This document shows positions 48,901 through 59,789 of a stretch of 64,000 nucleotides of DNA, one piece after another. The notes under the pieces are model-generated. The model was not told where the DNA came from. It searched no databases and worked only from the letters and a program-made list of their open reading frames with translations. The stretch's first letter is position 1. Every line of letters begins with the position of its first letter. The translations under genes and the position numbers were made by a program. Source of the DNA: Favolaschia claudopus (Eukaryota; Basidiomycota; Agaricomycetes; Agaricales; Mycenaceae); contig JAWWNJ010000096.1 in assembly GCA_037176885.1 (NCBI GenBank), forward strand, positions 620,001 through 684,000, in the 5' to 3' direction.

Positions 48901-49400
48901 CGGCTTCAGGTTTCCGACTCCAATGGCAGTGTGTCGAAATTGCAACCGTAGAGAGCACAGACGAAGAACAGATTTGAGGTTTGTTGATACTGGATGAACG
49001 CCTCGAGGCGAGTGCTTCGCGGTAACGTGACTTTGCTTCACTCTCGTTTCCCGCGTCTTGTCGCGTTCCTCAGGCTCCCGCGTTTTTCCAATTGAGAGTC
49101 TGTGGGATTGATTGGCTTCGGCGTCCTCTCCGTCAAGGGTTCTTAACCCGCTTCGGTCGCCGCCAGTTCTGTTACGGTTTCGACAAGTAGCCTCGCGATA
49201 CACCACGATACATACGCACAATTTGGGGGGAAAAAATGAATATTTGAGGCGAGACAGACGAGAGGATCGTACCAATAATGAGCCTCAGAATTTCATTGAG
49301 AAGTCTAATTAATGGTGAATTTACATTGCAATCTAGCTCAAATCGACAGTTTCCGTTATAGAAGAAAATCAGACGCTGCAAAGTCGCCACCCATCATAGC
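46000..49400. other. Arm 2 interior, unresolved
   Basis: Counterpart of 32,760-36,300 in reverse orientation. The minus-strand frame at 48,724-49,275 parallels the plus-strand frame at 32,907-33,455 over its C-terminal half (RQRQLNRGLGESQSTNDLET). The alternative frame of the same DNA is equally open, so I cannot decide which, if either, is coding. Confidence 0.4.
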
Positions 49401-49596
49401 CGCATCCGTCCGAACCGTCTACAGTGGTGCTGCGTCAGTAGTGCGCAATAATCTGCATTTGAATTCACGAACAATATTAACCTGTTACCTGCCAGTGTGC
49501 CAGAACCAGTCATGAGTTTGCGTCGCTTTGACGGTATTCAAGGGCTGCTCACTGAGATTAGCCTCCGTGTGTCCAGAGAGATGGCGAGAAAGCTAC

Positions 49597-50184
49597 TCAC
49601 AGAGCCATCACTGCCGCATCAGCAAGCCTCTCGAAGATTGAATTAAACCAGAGCTCGATTTTCGTCAGCAATGCAGCATCGTCGTCGTTCTCAGGAGGCG
49701 TCGGGGACTTGAATTCTTTGGTGACTTCCATAGAATACAGGCCCAGATACGTTTTGAAGGCAGCGGCCGGCAGTTCAGAGGTCATCCCATACCACGGACT
49801 GGGCGGGACGTTTTGATAAGCTCCAGCGGCGAACAGAACATGGTTGATCGTAATATCGCTCTTCAATACATCTTGGACAATCTGGAACAAAGAGAAAATT
49901 GAGCCAAGAAATAGCGACTATGTACAGTTGTGCGTATGTACCTTGTGGTGACCGACGTCGCTCTTCCTGAGTTCGACATACTTCGGCTTCCTGAGAAGAT
50001 GCAACACAAGAACGTCCAGGAAACTCTCGCCAACAAGTTGAAAGCATTCGGCTCCGTTTGGTGTTTGAGCCTCGGCCCATGCCTCAGGCGTCCCCACCTT
50101 TAGCAGATTGTCGGCCTTGAATGTTTGTTTGTCCATGACGGTGAGGACGGCTTTCTGGACTTGTTCAGATAGATCGGAAGTCAT
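49597..50184 (-). CDS. Type A pseudo-RNase III-like protein, arm 2 (A4)
   Basis: Paralogue of A3 in inverted orientation. Exons 50184-49942 and 49881 to about 49,601 join in phase 0. The chain opens MTSDLSEQVQKAVLTVMDKQ. Landmarks are CFQLVGESFLDVLVLHLL, DVLKSDITINHVLFAAGAY and LPAAAFKTYLGLYS, then IELWFNSIFERLADAAVMAL. Catalytic positions read Q, E, A and K. The stop directly follows AL at 49,597, or a phase-2 intron leads to a short exon with EQPLNTVKATQTHDWFWH, matching the equivalent piece in arm 1. Exon 1 has a two-codon insertion relative to A3 (the AQTPNGAECF region) but the frame is intact. Two open copies in otherwise decaying arms suggest that the protein is, or was recently, under constraint. 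Confidence 0.72.
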
Positions 50185-50580
50185 GTTGAGCGAGACAAGT
50201 ATGATGCGCAGTCAATATGGAATGGCGAGAGGAGTACGATGGTTCGAGGACGTTTGGGTTTCGCGGTGTCGTGGCGGATTGTGTTCAAGATGCAAGGGCG
50301 GGCGAACAAACAAGCTCAAAGCGTCATCGTATCAGAAGCACGTCTGTGCGAATATACGCTCACCGCTACAATGTACAGTAGAACGAAATTGTAGCTCCGT
50401 ATATGATAATCAAGAAATATCAACTACCACCCAGTATTATCAACGCTCCTGAGGTAAAAGCTTGTACTTGTCCTTGAACGTTCCGACCGCTAAGGAGGAA
50501 TAACTTCACCGGGAAAATCTTCCAAAGCTACAATGTAGGATACAGCCCCGACGAAAAGGTTGGCAAAGGCCCTGATGCTG

Positions 50581-53500
50581 AGCCTTCAAGGGAAGAGTAC
50601 CAGCCCACGGATCGCAGACGGGAAGCAGAAACTGGACAACAGACATATTTCGACACGAGCGAGTGACTGAATCTGCACATCTACGCGCAACCGACCGTCT
50701 TCAGCACAGCCGAGGGCAGACCTGGAGCAGATGCGATATAGTCGAGTGACGGTCTAGAGAGCGCTGCACACCAAATGTCATTCCATCGACCACACTGCCA
50801 GTACGAAGTGTAGGGGAAAAGAGCAGAGAGGAAATGACCACGACGCTGCCACAGTTGCGTCACGGTGTGAAGGACAGCACCGACCCGACACCCATGAAGA
50901 TGGGTTACGCGGCACATCGATGCACAAGGGCATGCATGCATGCATCGACACAGATATCACTTCTCCGGAATCGACAAAGGTTTCCCTTGGTCGGATGATC
51001 GAGCCATTGCCGTCGGCGTCCACAGTCATTGACACGGAACCGTCGACTACACACGGGGACCCTCCACAAAACGAGATCGACGGCAACCTCATGACGCTCA
51101 ACGCCCTCGCCGGCACCCCCCTCAAGTCATGATTGGCTGGCGCGCGCCTTTCCTCGACCACCCACAAGCTCCTCGCCGCTGCAGGCTCCACCTACGACTC
51201 CGCCGCCGCCGCCACTATCCCTGTCACGGAGTCGGGCACGGACCCGTCCTCTATCCTTGCACCCTCGACAACAGCATGGCGAACGACTGCCTCGAGGTCG
51301 AGGGCAGTCGCAAAGGGTAGCCCGTCCTGCCCGGATTCCAGGACATTCCGATGTGCGCGTTTTTCGACCAGGAACGCAGGGATACATCCCATGGATCCCG
51401 TGGCTACTGCGCCATACGGTCTGCATGTGCTCGGACACGGGGGTACCCAGCAGTTCTGCGTGGCAGAGAAAACTCTCCTCGCGATGGTAGGATGCCGCCA
51501 ACTTAGCGCGGATGGGTCGTTCCAGGCACTAGCAGCCAGGTCGGTCGCGGTACATGGGCACGATGGCGCGCGTTACGGGCCGTATCTCAGGAAGAAACAT
51601 GCGGACAGACAACGAATCTTGAGCGGCTGCCCCCATCACACGAGATAACGAGCATTGAGAGGGATTAGGAACATGGCAAGTCTTCAAAATCAGCTAAATT
51701 CGGAAATGAGCATATGCAGCAGCTGGAGGACTCGGCGATCACATACCCCCGGCAGCAGGTCAGTATGGTCAAAGCCTATGCCTCTAACGTATGAGAACGG
51801 AGTATATCTGAGAACCTGGCTGAGATGTCAGATTGCACCCACACTTCGAGTAGCGATACAACTTCACCTTCTAGGAATTGGCTGCAGGTCTGGAATATCA
51901 TGACCGAAGCGAGGCCGAAGGCGATAAGTGTTTCATCGGAACTCGGTGCGTTGGTGACCGAAGGACGACGCGACCGGATTGGGAGAGCGAAGAGACGAAT
52001 CAGGGGGGGTCGTCTGTACCACTGTGAGATATCCCCTCGCTGGGCTGCTTGGAGCTCATTCCCTTCACCAGCTACGATTGCGTTTGAGTCGGACAACTGA
52101 AGTAGGTATGAGAGAAACGTACTGATACCCTCCGAGCGGCGCGGTTTGGAAGGAATTACTCGTCGCCTGGCGCTGATTGAGAAGATTAGTATAGTATCCA
52201 GTACACGCTAAAAACGCTCACAGTGTATGCCCTTCGCTGAAGACGCAGCTGATTCGATAGCTGTTGGTCATTTGGTATCCCCGACCCAGAATCGCGGATG
52301 ACCTCGTAACTCATTCCTGACACTAGGAGCCAAATCAGCTTCCAAGGATGAACGAGATGATATGCTGTATCTACGAACAGCGGCCGGTATGAGTCTCCAC
52401 CATGTACAGCGTCAAGCAGCGCCTCGGAAGAATGCCCGGCGCCACCAGAGGCGCGACACTCTCTTCGTAACTACGCGACAAGACGGCGGCAAATGAGGAA
52501 CATGGCATATCTTCAGACACAACTGGTGGGGGAAGCTAAGCCTGTAATACGGTCCACGAAGTCAATGGCGCGCACCTCTCGCGACGGGTTAATTTTCTCC
52601 GAGCACACATGTCACAAAAAACCAAGGGGGCCAGGTTGGGAGTCATCAGAACCTATACCAGCGCATGCTGAGTGAACCAGACAAGCCGGTCTAACGTTGA
52701 TCGGAGACCGAAAACACCTGCATCGGCACAAGGAGAGCGCAAGAGGGCGACTAGCGCGAGACGCGCATTTCCTCGATCTTTGAATGGTTAGCGAAGAGTC
52801 TGGTAGAAGCCAAAAACGCTCACCATTGAGAGGTTTCACCCTCCCACCACTGACTGAGTGACTAACCGCAAACCTGAGCATTGCAGAAATCCGAGTACTT
52901 GAGATTTCCAGCGCCGGATTGAAATTATGCGTCGGACTTCAGGTGCAGAGCGAAGTGCATCTACAAATCACTCGAACGGCCATCCACGATGCTGAGAAAT
53001 CGAGCTGCGGTTTTCCGGGGTGACTATGGAGGCTTGGACGAAAGTCTGCACGATCGCCAATTATTTTCTACATTGCGATAGGACAAGGCAACGGCCTACC
53101 TTGAGTGTTTTCAAGAAGTCAGTGAGCATGTTGACGTGTGCTGAGTCTTATGGAACGAGGAGGAGCAGTGAGCTAGCAGTGTCTTGACAATAAGAATGGA
53201 CTTGTCAGTGGAAAAGACGCACTTGGAAATTGGATATTTCACCGACGAGGTGATCTCCTGCCCATACATACAGCCCATATCTGGGAGCCTACTGGTAGCC
53301 CAGCGTTGTTTAAGCATTGGTTTGACGACAGCCAAAGGCTGCTGCTCACCTTACAATTTGGCGCTCCGTTAGTCCTCTACCGGTCCTCTCCTTCGTGGTG
53401 TGTCCCCGTGAACCTGCAGCAGGTACCAAATAACTGCGTTGGTGCATCGTGGTGGTTCCACGACGCCTGAGTCTGAATCGCAAGCACAACGCTAGCAGTC

Positions 53501-55575
53501 ATTTGGCAAGGAGCAGCAAGGAGCCGTGGATGCCGGTGGCTTCATCTCCGAGTCGGATTCCCGGTCGTCCGCGTTGTCGCAATTGGACGTTCACTCAAGA
53601 CCGTAAAGTGAAGAGTCTCTGTCGGTTGAGCGGGAGCGGAGAAAGCAAGAAGAGAGTCGATTTCTGGTTCTTGTCGCCGGGCTGACGGAAGCCAGCGGGA
53701 CGACCGGTCCGCACCCTGCGACACGTTATATCACGCTCACGTGGCTTCGTCTCTCTTTACGCGTATGCATACATCGACAGGCTCCTCCTTAAAGACCTTC
53801 AACACCATAGATCCTCTGATGTTCTTGGAGCCAATGCTCAGCGCAGGCTACAAGCAGGTCCATGACACGCGGCTCCGAGTCTGGCGATCCCCTTGCAAGA
53901 AATCAGAAATTGAAGATGAAGTCACGGTCAAGATGAATTCCCCTCAAGTTTTCCGTACCCAAGCTAGTAGGTACAGCTGCAGATATCTTGAGTTGAGGCT
54001 CCGGGTAGAGGACTTGTTTAGCAAAGGCGGTGGAGGTTAATGGAAATATGCCAGTCACGATGATCGGTCACGGTCCAGGCGTATACGGGGAAATGGTATA
54101 TTAGACGCACTCTAATTAGCAATGGTCGGTGGTGGAATCAAATTGAAGAAGGAGAGTGGAGGGTGGTATATACCACTCACCTTGGGGGGCCGCCAGCGCC
54201 CGTATCCGCGCCCACCGCTCGCCCGCGGATCGCGCCATGATGGTCCGTGCAGAAGGCGCTGTCCGCCCTTCCGAAACGGGTCGTTTGTTTGCTCTTGTTA
54301 CCATCACAGCCGTCATCCATCAATCCGTCCCGCCACCGCCCCGCCGCCTTTCCTCCAGCTCCCGCTCGCCTTCCACACCACCGCGCCAGCTACTGCTGCT
54401 CACAGGCCCTCTAATACATCTCGACTATACGCTGCTTCTCTCTCTGGGTTTTCCTACCCCTCCGTTCCGCCGCAAATCTGCCTGCTTCCTCCGGTACCCA
54501 ATCAGCGCTGGCTGGCTCCAGCACTTCCTGCACTCCGCTCTCACGCCGGCCAGCCCTCAGAGTAGTTACCTGCTTCTAGGATTGGTGCTCAGTGGCTTAC
54601 CTCTCCCGAAAACCAGCTCGTTCCGGCACTAATCAGCATCCAGCCCTTTAATTGCTCCAGATATTCACATACTTTGTTGCTCGGTGCTCGTAGGTATCTC
54701 AGGCTCAAGGTATGTCAATTACACATATACTTCGTCCTTCTCTAGCTGATTTGCCGCCCGCGTTTCCGTTCCAAAAACACATCGGGCCCAGTTTACCGAT
54801 TTTTCGACTCTACCACACAGATATAATGTATGTCCGAGTTCCATCACCGATTTCTACATACTTTCAAGGTTCTTTGAGCTCTTTTGCGGCTTCCTAGGCC
54901 TCTCGTCGTGTAATGTACCACATTGTGGGTCTTTTTGTCCATCATTCATGGAATATTCACTTTACCCCAGTACAGAAAGCTTTGGATCCTAACCCATGTC
55001 TATTTAGCTACTTCATTGTCTGTATTTCAACTTCAATATACAGTGATTTGACTCCTGAAATGCAAGATTTTGCTGCCGAAAGATTATTTAGTAGCCATTT
55101 CTGCTTGTATCTCCCCCTCTCAAAACGGGACCTATCAAAGGTTGGTTAGTATATTGGTAGTGTTGGTCAAGTTGTTACTCTGTAAGTAGTTATGCACTTC
55201 GGTTCGAACCCCGTTATCGTTTTCCTTATCACTCCGACCACTTTTCTCATTTTTCTTCCAAGTCCTTCGTATCTTACCACCATTTCCTTGTGGTATTTAC
55301 CACGTATTGTAATATACCACGTTGGACTTCACCCAAGAATCATACAAACATAACATCGGCATATATTCAAGACTACGTACAATGCATGTATTCAATAAGA
55401 CAATAGTACCTAACGTTTTCATGTGTTCGTTCGATGGGCGAGTCAGCGGAGAACGGGAAGAGACGACTACACTGGCTGACGTGCTGGTTGAGCAGCAAGA
55501 TAAGACCGTTGGTTGAGCAACGCCGATGGCTGGTTGAGCAGTTCATCGTTGAAGATGATCAATCAAAGGAAGAAT
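50581..55575. other. Gene-poor stretch, nothing confident
   Basis: Contains a diverged repeat (51,668-51,700 and 52,496-52,530 share GGAACATGGCA-TCTTCA). It also has a GC-rich block at 51,120-51,400 whose plus-strand frame reads CTLDNSMANDCLEVEGSRKG, slightly reminiscent of phytanoyl-CoA dioxygenase-like proteins but broken. At 54,150-54,300 a minus-strand frame MARSAGERWARIRALAAPQ ends at a GTGAGT donor and may be an orphan exon. From 54,640 to 55,570 the DNA is AT-rich. No gene could be assembled. Confidence 0.4.
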
Positions 55576-58500
55576 CTACGCTTTCGCCCTAACAAGTCAT
55601 TGAGCGAAAAGACAGGTTATAAAAGGAAGGCATATACACGTACCTCTTCTTCGCGGGCTTCTTGGCCTTTGTCGCCGGCGCTGCCTTCCTCTTGCTCCCG
55701 GTCCTTGCCGCCGTTTCCGCCGTCTTCTTCATCGAGGTATCGCGGCTGCCCTTGGGCTGGAGCTGGAATTTGCTACCATCCGGCAGCCGAGCCTCTGTGC
55801 GAGTGCGGATGAATGTCACCACCGTCGCTCCATTGACGATCCGCTCCGTGAAGCCCTGCTTCCGTTCCTTCTCCCTCTTCTCCCTCTCCGCCTCCCTCTC
55901 CGCGTTCTCCCTTGCCCGCTTCGTCGCCGCAGCCTCCTTCTGCGCATTAATCCGGTTGGTGTTGTTGCGTGCAGGGGGATGGCAGATGTTGATGTGTCCC
56001 CGAGCGTAACCGTCGCCTAAGTGCTGGGTTTCCGCAGCCGGTGCGGAGGCAGGCGGATCTACGACGTTCGCAGCGGCAGCGACGTCGTTCGTGACGTTGG
56101 TCAGAACAGTCTTCCGAGGCCGCCCCCTCCGCTTGGCAACCGCGACCTGCTGCGCTTGATTCGCAGCGTCCTCGCGCTGATCCGCCTTGGCAGCGGCGAC
56201 GGCCTTCCTCGCCGGACGCGTCTGCGTGAAGGGGTTTGTGGGTTGGTGTGATTCGGGAAGCGCTAGGGGTGCGGCAGATGGTGTGGGAGCGGGAGCGGCG
56301 GGGACAGGCGCGACGGCTGCAGTGGCAAGTGGTTTTGGGACCGGGAGTGGTGCGGTGGGTGCAGTCGCGGCGGGTGCAGCAGGCACGGGCGCGGCTTTGG
56401 TGGTGGGAAGCGGTTTGGGCAAGGGACGAGGGGGAATCGAAGTGGAGGCGGAGGGAGCGGCAGCGATCTTCGTGGTGAGTGGTTTAGGGACCACGAGCGT
56501 CGCGGCTGCTCCAGAAGACGGTGTCGTGAGCGCCGTAGGGGCTGGTGGAGCAGCGGGATGGGTTGCGAAGTCCGGTGCGACTGTCGCCGGCGACTTGTCG
56601 GGGATGTGCGCTAGCGTGGCGGCGGGGGTGAATTCGGCGATGGAGGCGAGGACCACCTGAGCAGCGAATGTCGAGGCTGGGGTTGTGCTAGAGGTACGCT
56701 GGGGGGAGATTGCTGAAAGCGAGTAGGCACGCTGAGCCTTGGAGGTGGGCGTTTGGGGTACAGGGCTGGCACGAAATGTGTCGAAGAGGAGGCTGCGGCG
56801 GTACGGACTCCCCGATCCCTCGGCGGCATTGCCCTCTTGACCTGGGAACCACAGCTTGGGAGGAGCTTCGTTAACGGAGGGACGGCGGGGAGCAATAGGG
56901 GAAGCGGGGAACTGATCCACGCCACCAACGAACACGTAGTCCGTCGTGTCGAAGGTCTTGCTGTTGTCGAAGGCGGAGTTGTTGAGCGAGGGCGGGAGAG
57001 GAGCGATAGGAGAGGCGGAGAAGGGATCCGCACCACCAGCGAACGTGTAGTCCGCACCAGCATATGTGTCGCTGTCTTCGAAGCCGGAGTTGCCACCGCC
57101 GTTGGCATCGTGGTCGTCAAAGCCATGGAATAGATCCGTGGAGTTCGAGCCTCCGGACGCTGGGACCCATCCTGCAGACGGCGTGAAGGGGCTAAGATAC
57201 AGTAGGTGAGTATAGAAAGTTGCAAGAACGAAAATACGAGACGTACAAGTCATTTCCTAGAACACTCTGTACATTCTCCTCGTTCTCCTCGACGGGCAGT
57301 GCGACGCTGATAAAACACTTAGCTACAGGTAAATCAGGGTCTAAATCAAACGTACTTTTGCTCTGTTGAAGTGTTGATACCGGATTCGGGGATGGCAGGC
57401 ATGACGGGAGGAAGACTGAAAGTAAGTTAGCGCCTTGTCGCAAATTCACGGTAACGAAAACCATACCCATGTTCTCCAAGAGCAACAGATGCGGCAGAGG
57501 GGTCAGGGGGCATCGCCGCAGCCTGTTGAAGTGCCGTTGCCGCTGATACTGGGGCCTCATCACGATCTTCGACAACCGCCGGGGACTTGGTGACTTTTTT
57601 CTTCTTCGACTTGCGCTTCGGCTTTCTTGGCGGGTCAATCTCCTCGGCAGGGGCAGCAGGCGGGTAAAGACGGTCAACCGGAGCATCGTCGGTCATCGTT
57701 GGGAGAGGGACGGTGGGGATTGCCAAGGCATGGCGAACGGCCGGGGCTATGCATGGGTCAGAGATGCCTCCAAAATCCAGAAAAAGCGAAAAAAACGTAC
57801 GGAAACAGACGCGAGTGAAGTCTTGAAAGGGCTGCACAATGTTCTCCGTGAAATTGGGACAGAATCGCTCGAAGTCGTTGCCGTTGGGAGTTTCGCCAGA
57901 ACAGAAGCTGAGAGTGGAAAGAAAGGAACAAATGGCGCGTCAACAAATGGAAATAAACAAAAGTCCCAAAGAGGAAGGACTCACATCTTCATCGACAACT
58001 CTCCTCCCAAACTCGGATTCGGCCCCGCAGCTATCGCAAAAATCCCCCAACCTGTCTCCCGGCGAACGGACCCTAGGATCTGTCCCATTGCGCCGTCGAG
58101 CGAGTCGATCGATCTGGAATGAAAACTAGTTAGCTTGGGCAAATACTGGCGACAGATGAACTTACTTCTGGGTCTCGTACACATCTTTCGACTCCTCGCT
58201 CGTGCTCGTGCTCGGCTTCTTCAACTCCTCCTTCTCGGCGTTCAGTTCAGCCTCCACCGCTACCCGCTCCTCTGCCGACGCCTCGCTCCACAGACGCCCA
58301 AGCACTTGGCCGCGAAGAGTCATCATCTTTGACTTCTTCTGTCTCCCTGCGTCGGCGTGCGCGGAGTCGTTCGAGTCGTCGTCAGAACTGTCGTCAGAGT
58401 TGTCGTCGCGTCGAGAACTCCCTGCGCGAATGTCGTTGTAGCCGGCCTTGTCCAACTCAGCCTCGACGAGATCGGCATTTCGCTTGGCGAAGACCTCACG

Positions 58501-58940
58501 CCCGTGATGAACGCACTGCCGTTTGTCGATGGTTTTCTTGAGGATTTTGCGCACCATAGAAGTCGTAGAGGTATTGTAACCGGCGCCGTTTCTGATTTTC
58601 TTGGTCTTGTTTCGATACCACTCCTTGATTCGCTGGAAGATAATAATTGTGAGCTCGTCTTTCAAATGTGTCAAACGGCGTAACTAACTTTATTCCTTTC
58701 TTCAAGCGCTGTGGCGAGTGTGTCGAGCTCCGCCTGCGTCAGGAGTCTTTCCTTCGGGTCGTTGTGATCAGGGAGTCCCAGGCGGCGTGCCGCGGGTGAG
58801 AGTCGGTGAAGCGCTTCTCGGACGAGAGGCCAGAACAGGTGTAGTTTATTTTCCGCCTGTTTGGTGATGTACTCAGACCAGAAACTCTCCAGCAGCGCGG
58901 TCTCGTCGGCGGTCGCCCAGCGTTTAGGTCCGCGTGTCAT
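55576..58940 (-). CDS. Large agaricomycete-specific nuclear-type protein with AT-hook
   Basis: About 1,000 residues over roughly ten exons, from MTRGPKRWATADETALLESF (58,940) to a short last exon ending KKRAKA-stop at 55,576. The N-terminal half has a charged helical domain with the junction ERNK-RIKEWYRNKTKKIRN. An Asp/Ser-rich acidic stretch follows, then TGWGIFAIAAGPNPSLGGEL and CSGETPNGNDFERFCPNFTE. I recognise this order from multi-copy hypothetical proteins of mushrooms. The C-terminal half is low-complexity, rich in Pro/Ala/Thr. It has an AT-hook core (KRRGRPRKT), a long charged helix (REAEREKREKERKQGFTERI) and a Lys-rich nuclear-localisation-like end. Probably nuclear and DNA- or chromatin-associated. 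No catalytic motif is seen. Exon boundaries between 57,190 and 57,840 are approximate. Confidence 0.7.
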
Positions 58941-59106
58941 GATTGTGGAAGATGGAGGGTGTAGGATGAGAACGGGACGACGGGCGCAACAATGAGATGG
59001 TGGGGGGGATTTTTTCGGAGGGCAAGAGGGTGGGCAAAGTCTGTTTCACCTTAAACGTATGTCTTTCGTCTCTTGTTTCACCACTCTCTGACAAAATCGC
59101 TCTGCA

Positions 59107-59599
59107 GATCTCCCCGAAACGGCTCTGACACAAGTCTTTTTGCTGTATCATATGTTTCTCTCTCAGAATGCGCGCAAAATTGGCTAAATTTCCTTTTTCG
59201 TTCTAGGTAACCTGAATGGGTCTCAAATCGGGCACCATATTGTTGTTTCTGATCGAAGCCGCCACCAACTGGTTCTCGTGGAACCGGATCGTTTCGCCCA
59301 AGTCCCCAACCTTGGCGACGGCGCAAATCCAGAAAAGGTATTGTCACATTTCCGTTCCTATTCCCATTGCTTCACAGGATATTTAACAGGTCCTCGACGA
59401 GATTCGTCACACAATCAATGTTGCGATCGACTTGATCATAGTGGTACCACAGGATGCCGATGCGATCCGCTTCCTTTACTCACTATCACCTCGTAGGGTA
59501 AGTGCCTTCTGCTTTGATTTCACTCAACTGTCCTAATTATTCTCCTATTTTCTTTGTATGTAGTTAGTTGTGGTCATTGTTAATGTACCCCTTCGTTGA
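59107..59599 (+). pseudogene. Short multi-exon gene fragment, unknown family
   Basis: Reading across introns gives a coherent C-terminus. Exon 59207-59337 contains GSQIGHHIVVSDRSRHQLVL and VEPDRFAQVPNLGDGANPEK. Exon 59390-59497 contains VLDEIRHTINVAIDLIIVV and RFLYSLSPRR. The last exon 59564-59599 reads LVVVIVNVPLR-stop. All three junctions use GT-AG introns of 50-70 bp and stay in phase 0. A possible upstream exon begins after CTGACAAAATCGCTCTGCAG at 59,107 (LPETALTQVFLLYHMFLSQ), but I cannot join it with a standard donor and see no start codon. It is either a truncated duplicate of a larger gene or a short gene whose 5' end I missed. It lies between two minus-strand genes. Family not recognised. 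Confidence 0.45.
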
Positions 59600-59789
59600 A
59601 TACAATTGAATGTCCTTACATTTGCGTTCGTTGAAATGAGTCGAAAGTGGTCTGCAACCCAGGGGTTCGGTAGCAAGCTCAACCTTAACTTCATCAAGAC
59701 TTCAAAGATCCGTTGGTTCCAATGCTGTGTGCAGAATACGACGATCATATTGAATAGCAACCGGTAAATACAAAAACGAAAAATGCCGA

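Larger units (their letters stand above)
44910..50580 (-). repeat. Inverted duplication, arm 2 (~5.7 kb)
   Basis: Reverse-complement partner of 31,540-37,400. The inner boundary is sharp near 44,910, where similarity stops just inside the segment corresponding to GTGGCTGACGACATCAAAT. The outer end fades near 50,500-50,580, where GGGGCTGTATCCTACATTG matches 31,548-31,567 with changes. Arm 2 carries its own indels relative to arm 1, including inside the zinc-finger-like exon. Confidence 0.9.

Noticed and set aside
51120..51400. Phytanoyl-CoA dioxygenase-like frame (LDNSMANDCLEVEGSRKG)
   Set aside because: Only one loosely similar segment, with stops on both sides, no visible HxD motif and no intron chain. 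Too weak to call.
54150..54300. Orphan exon MARSAGERWARIRALAAPQ followed by a GTGAGT donor (minus strand)
   Set aside because: A good-looking exon end, but no downstream exon could be found that continues it and the family is unknown.
55136..55225. tRNA-like sequence with GGTTCGAACCCC T-loop and a possible TGT anticodon stem-loop
   Set aside because: The anticodon stem can be drawn, but position 33 would be C, the T stem has mismatches and I cannot pair a 7 bp acceptor stem. At best it is a degenerate tRNA relic. tRNAscan-SE would decide.
56187..56660. 157-codon Gly/Ala-rich plus-strand frame
   Set aside because: It is the antisense shadow of the Pro/Ala/Thr-rich part of the minus-strand gene at 55,576-58,940.
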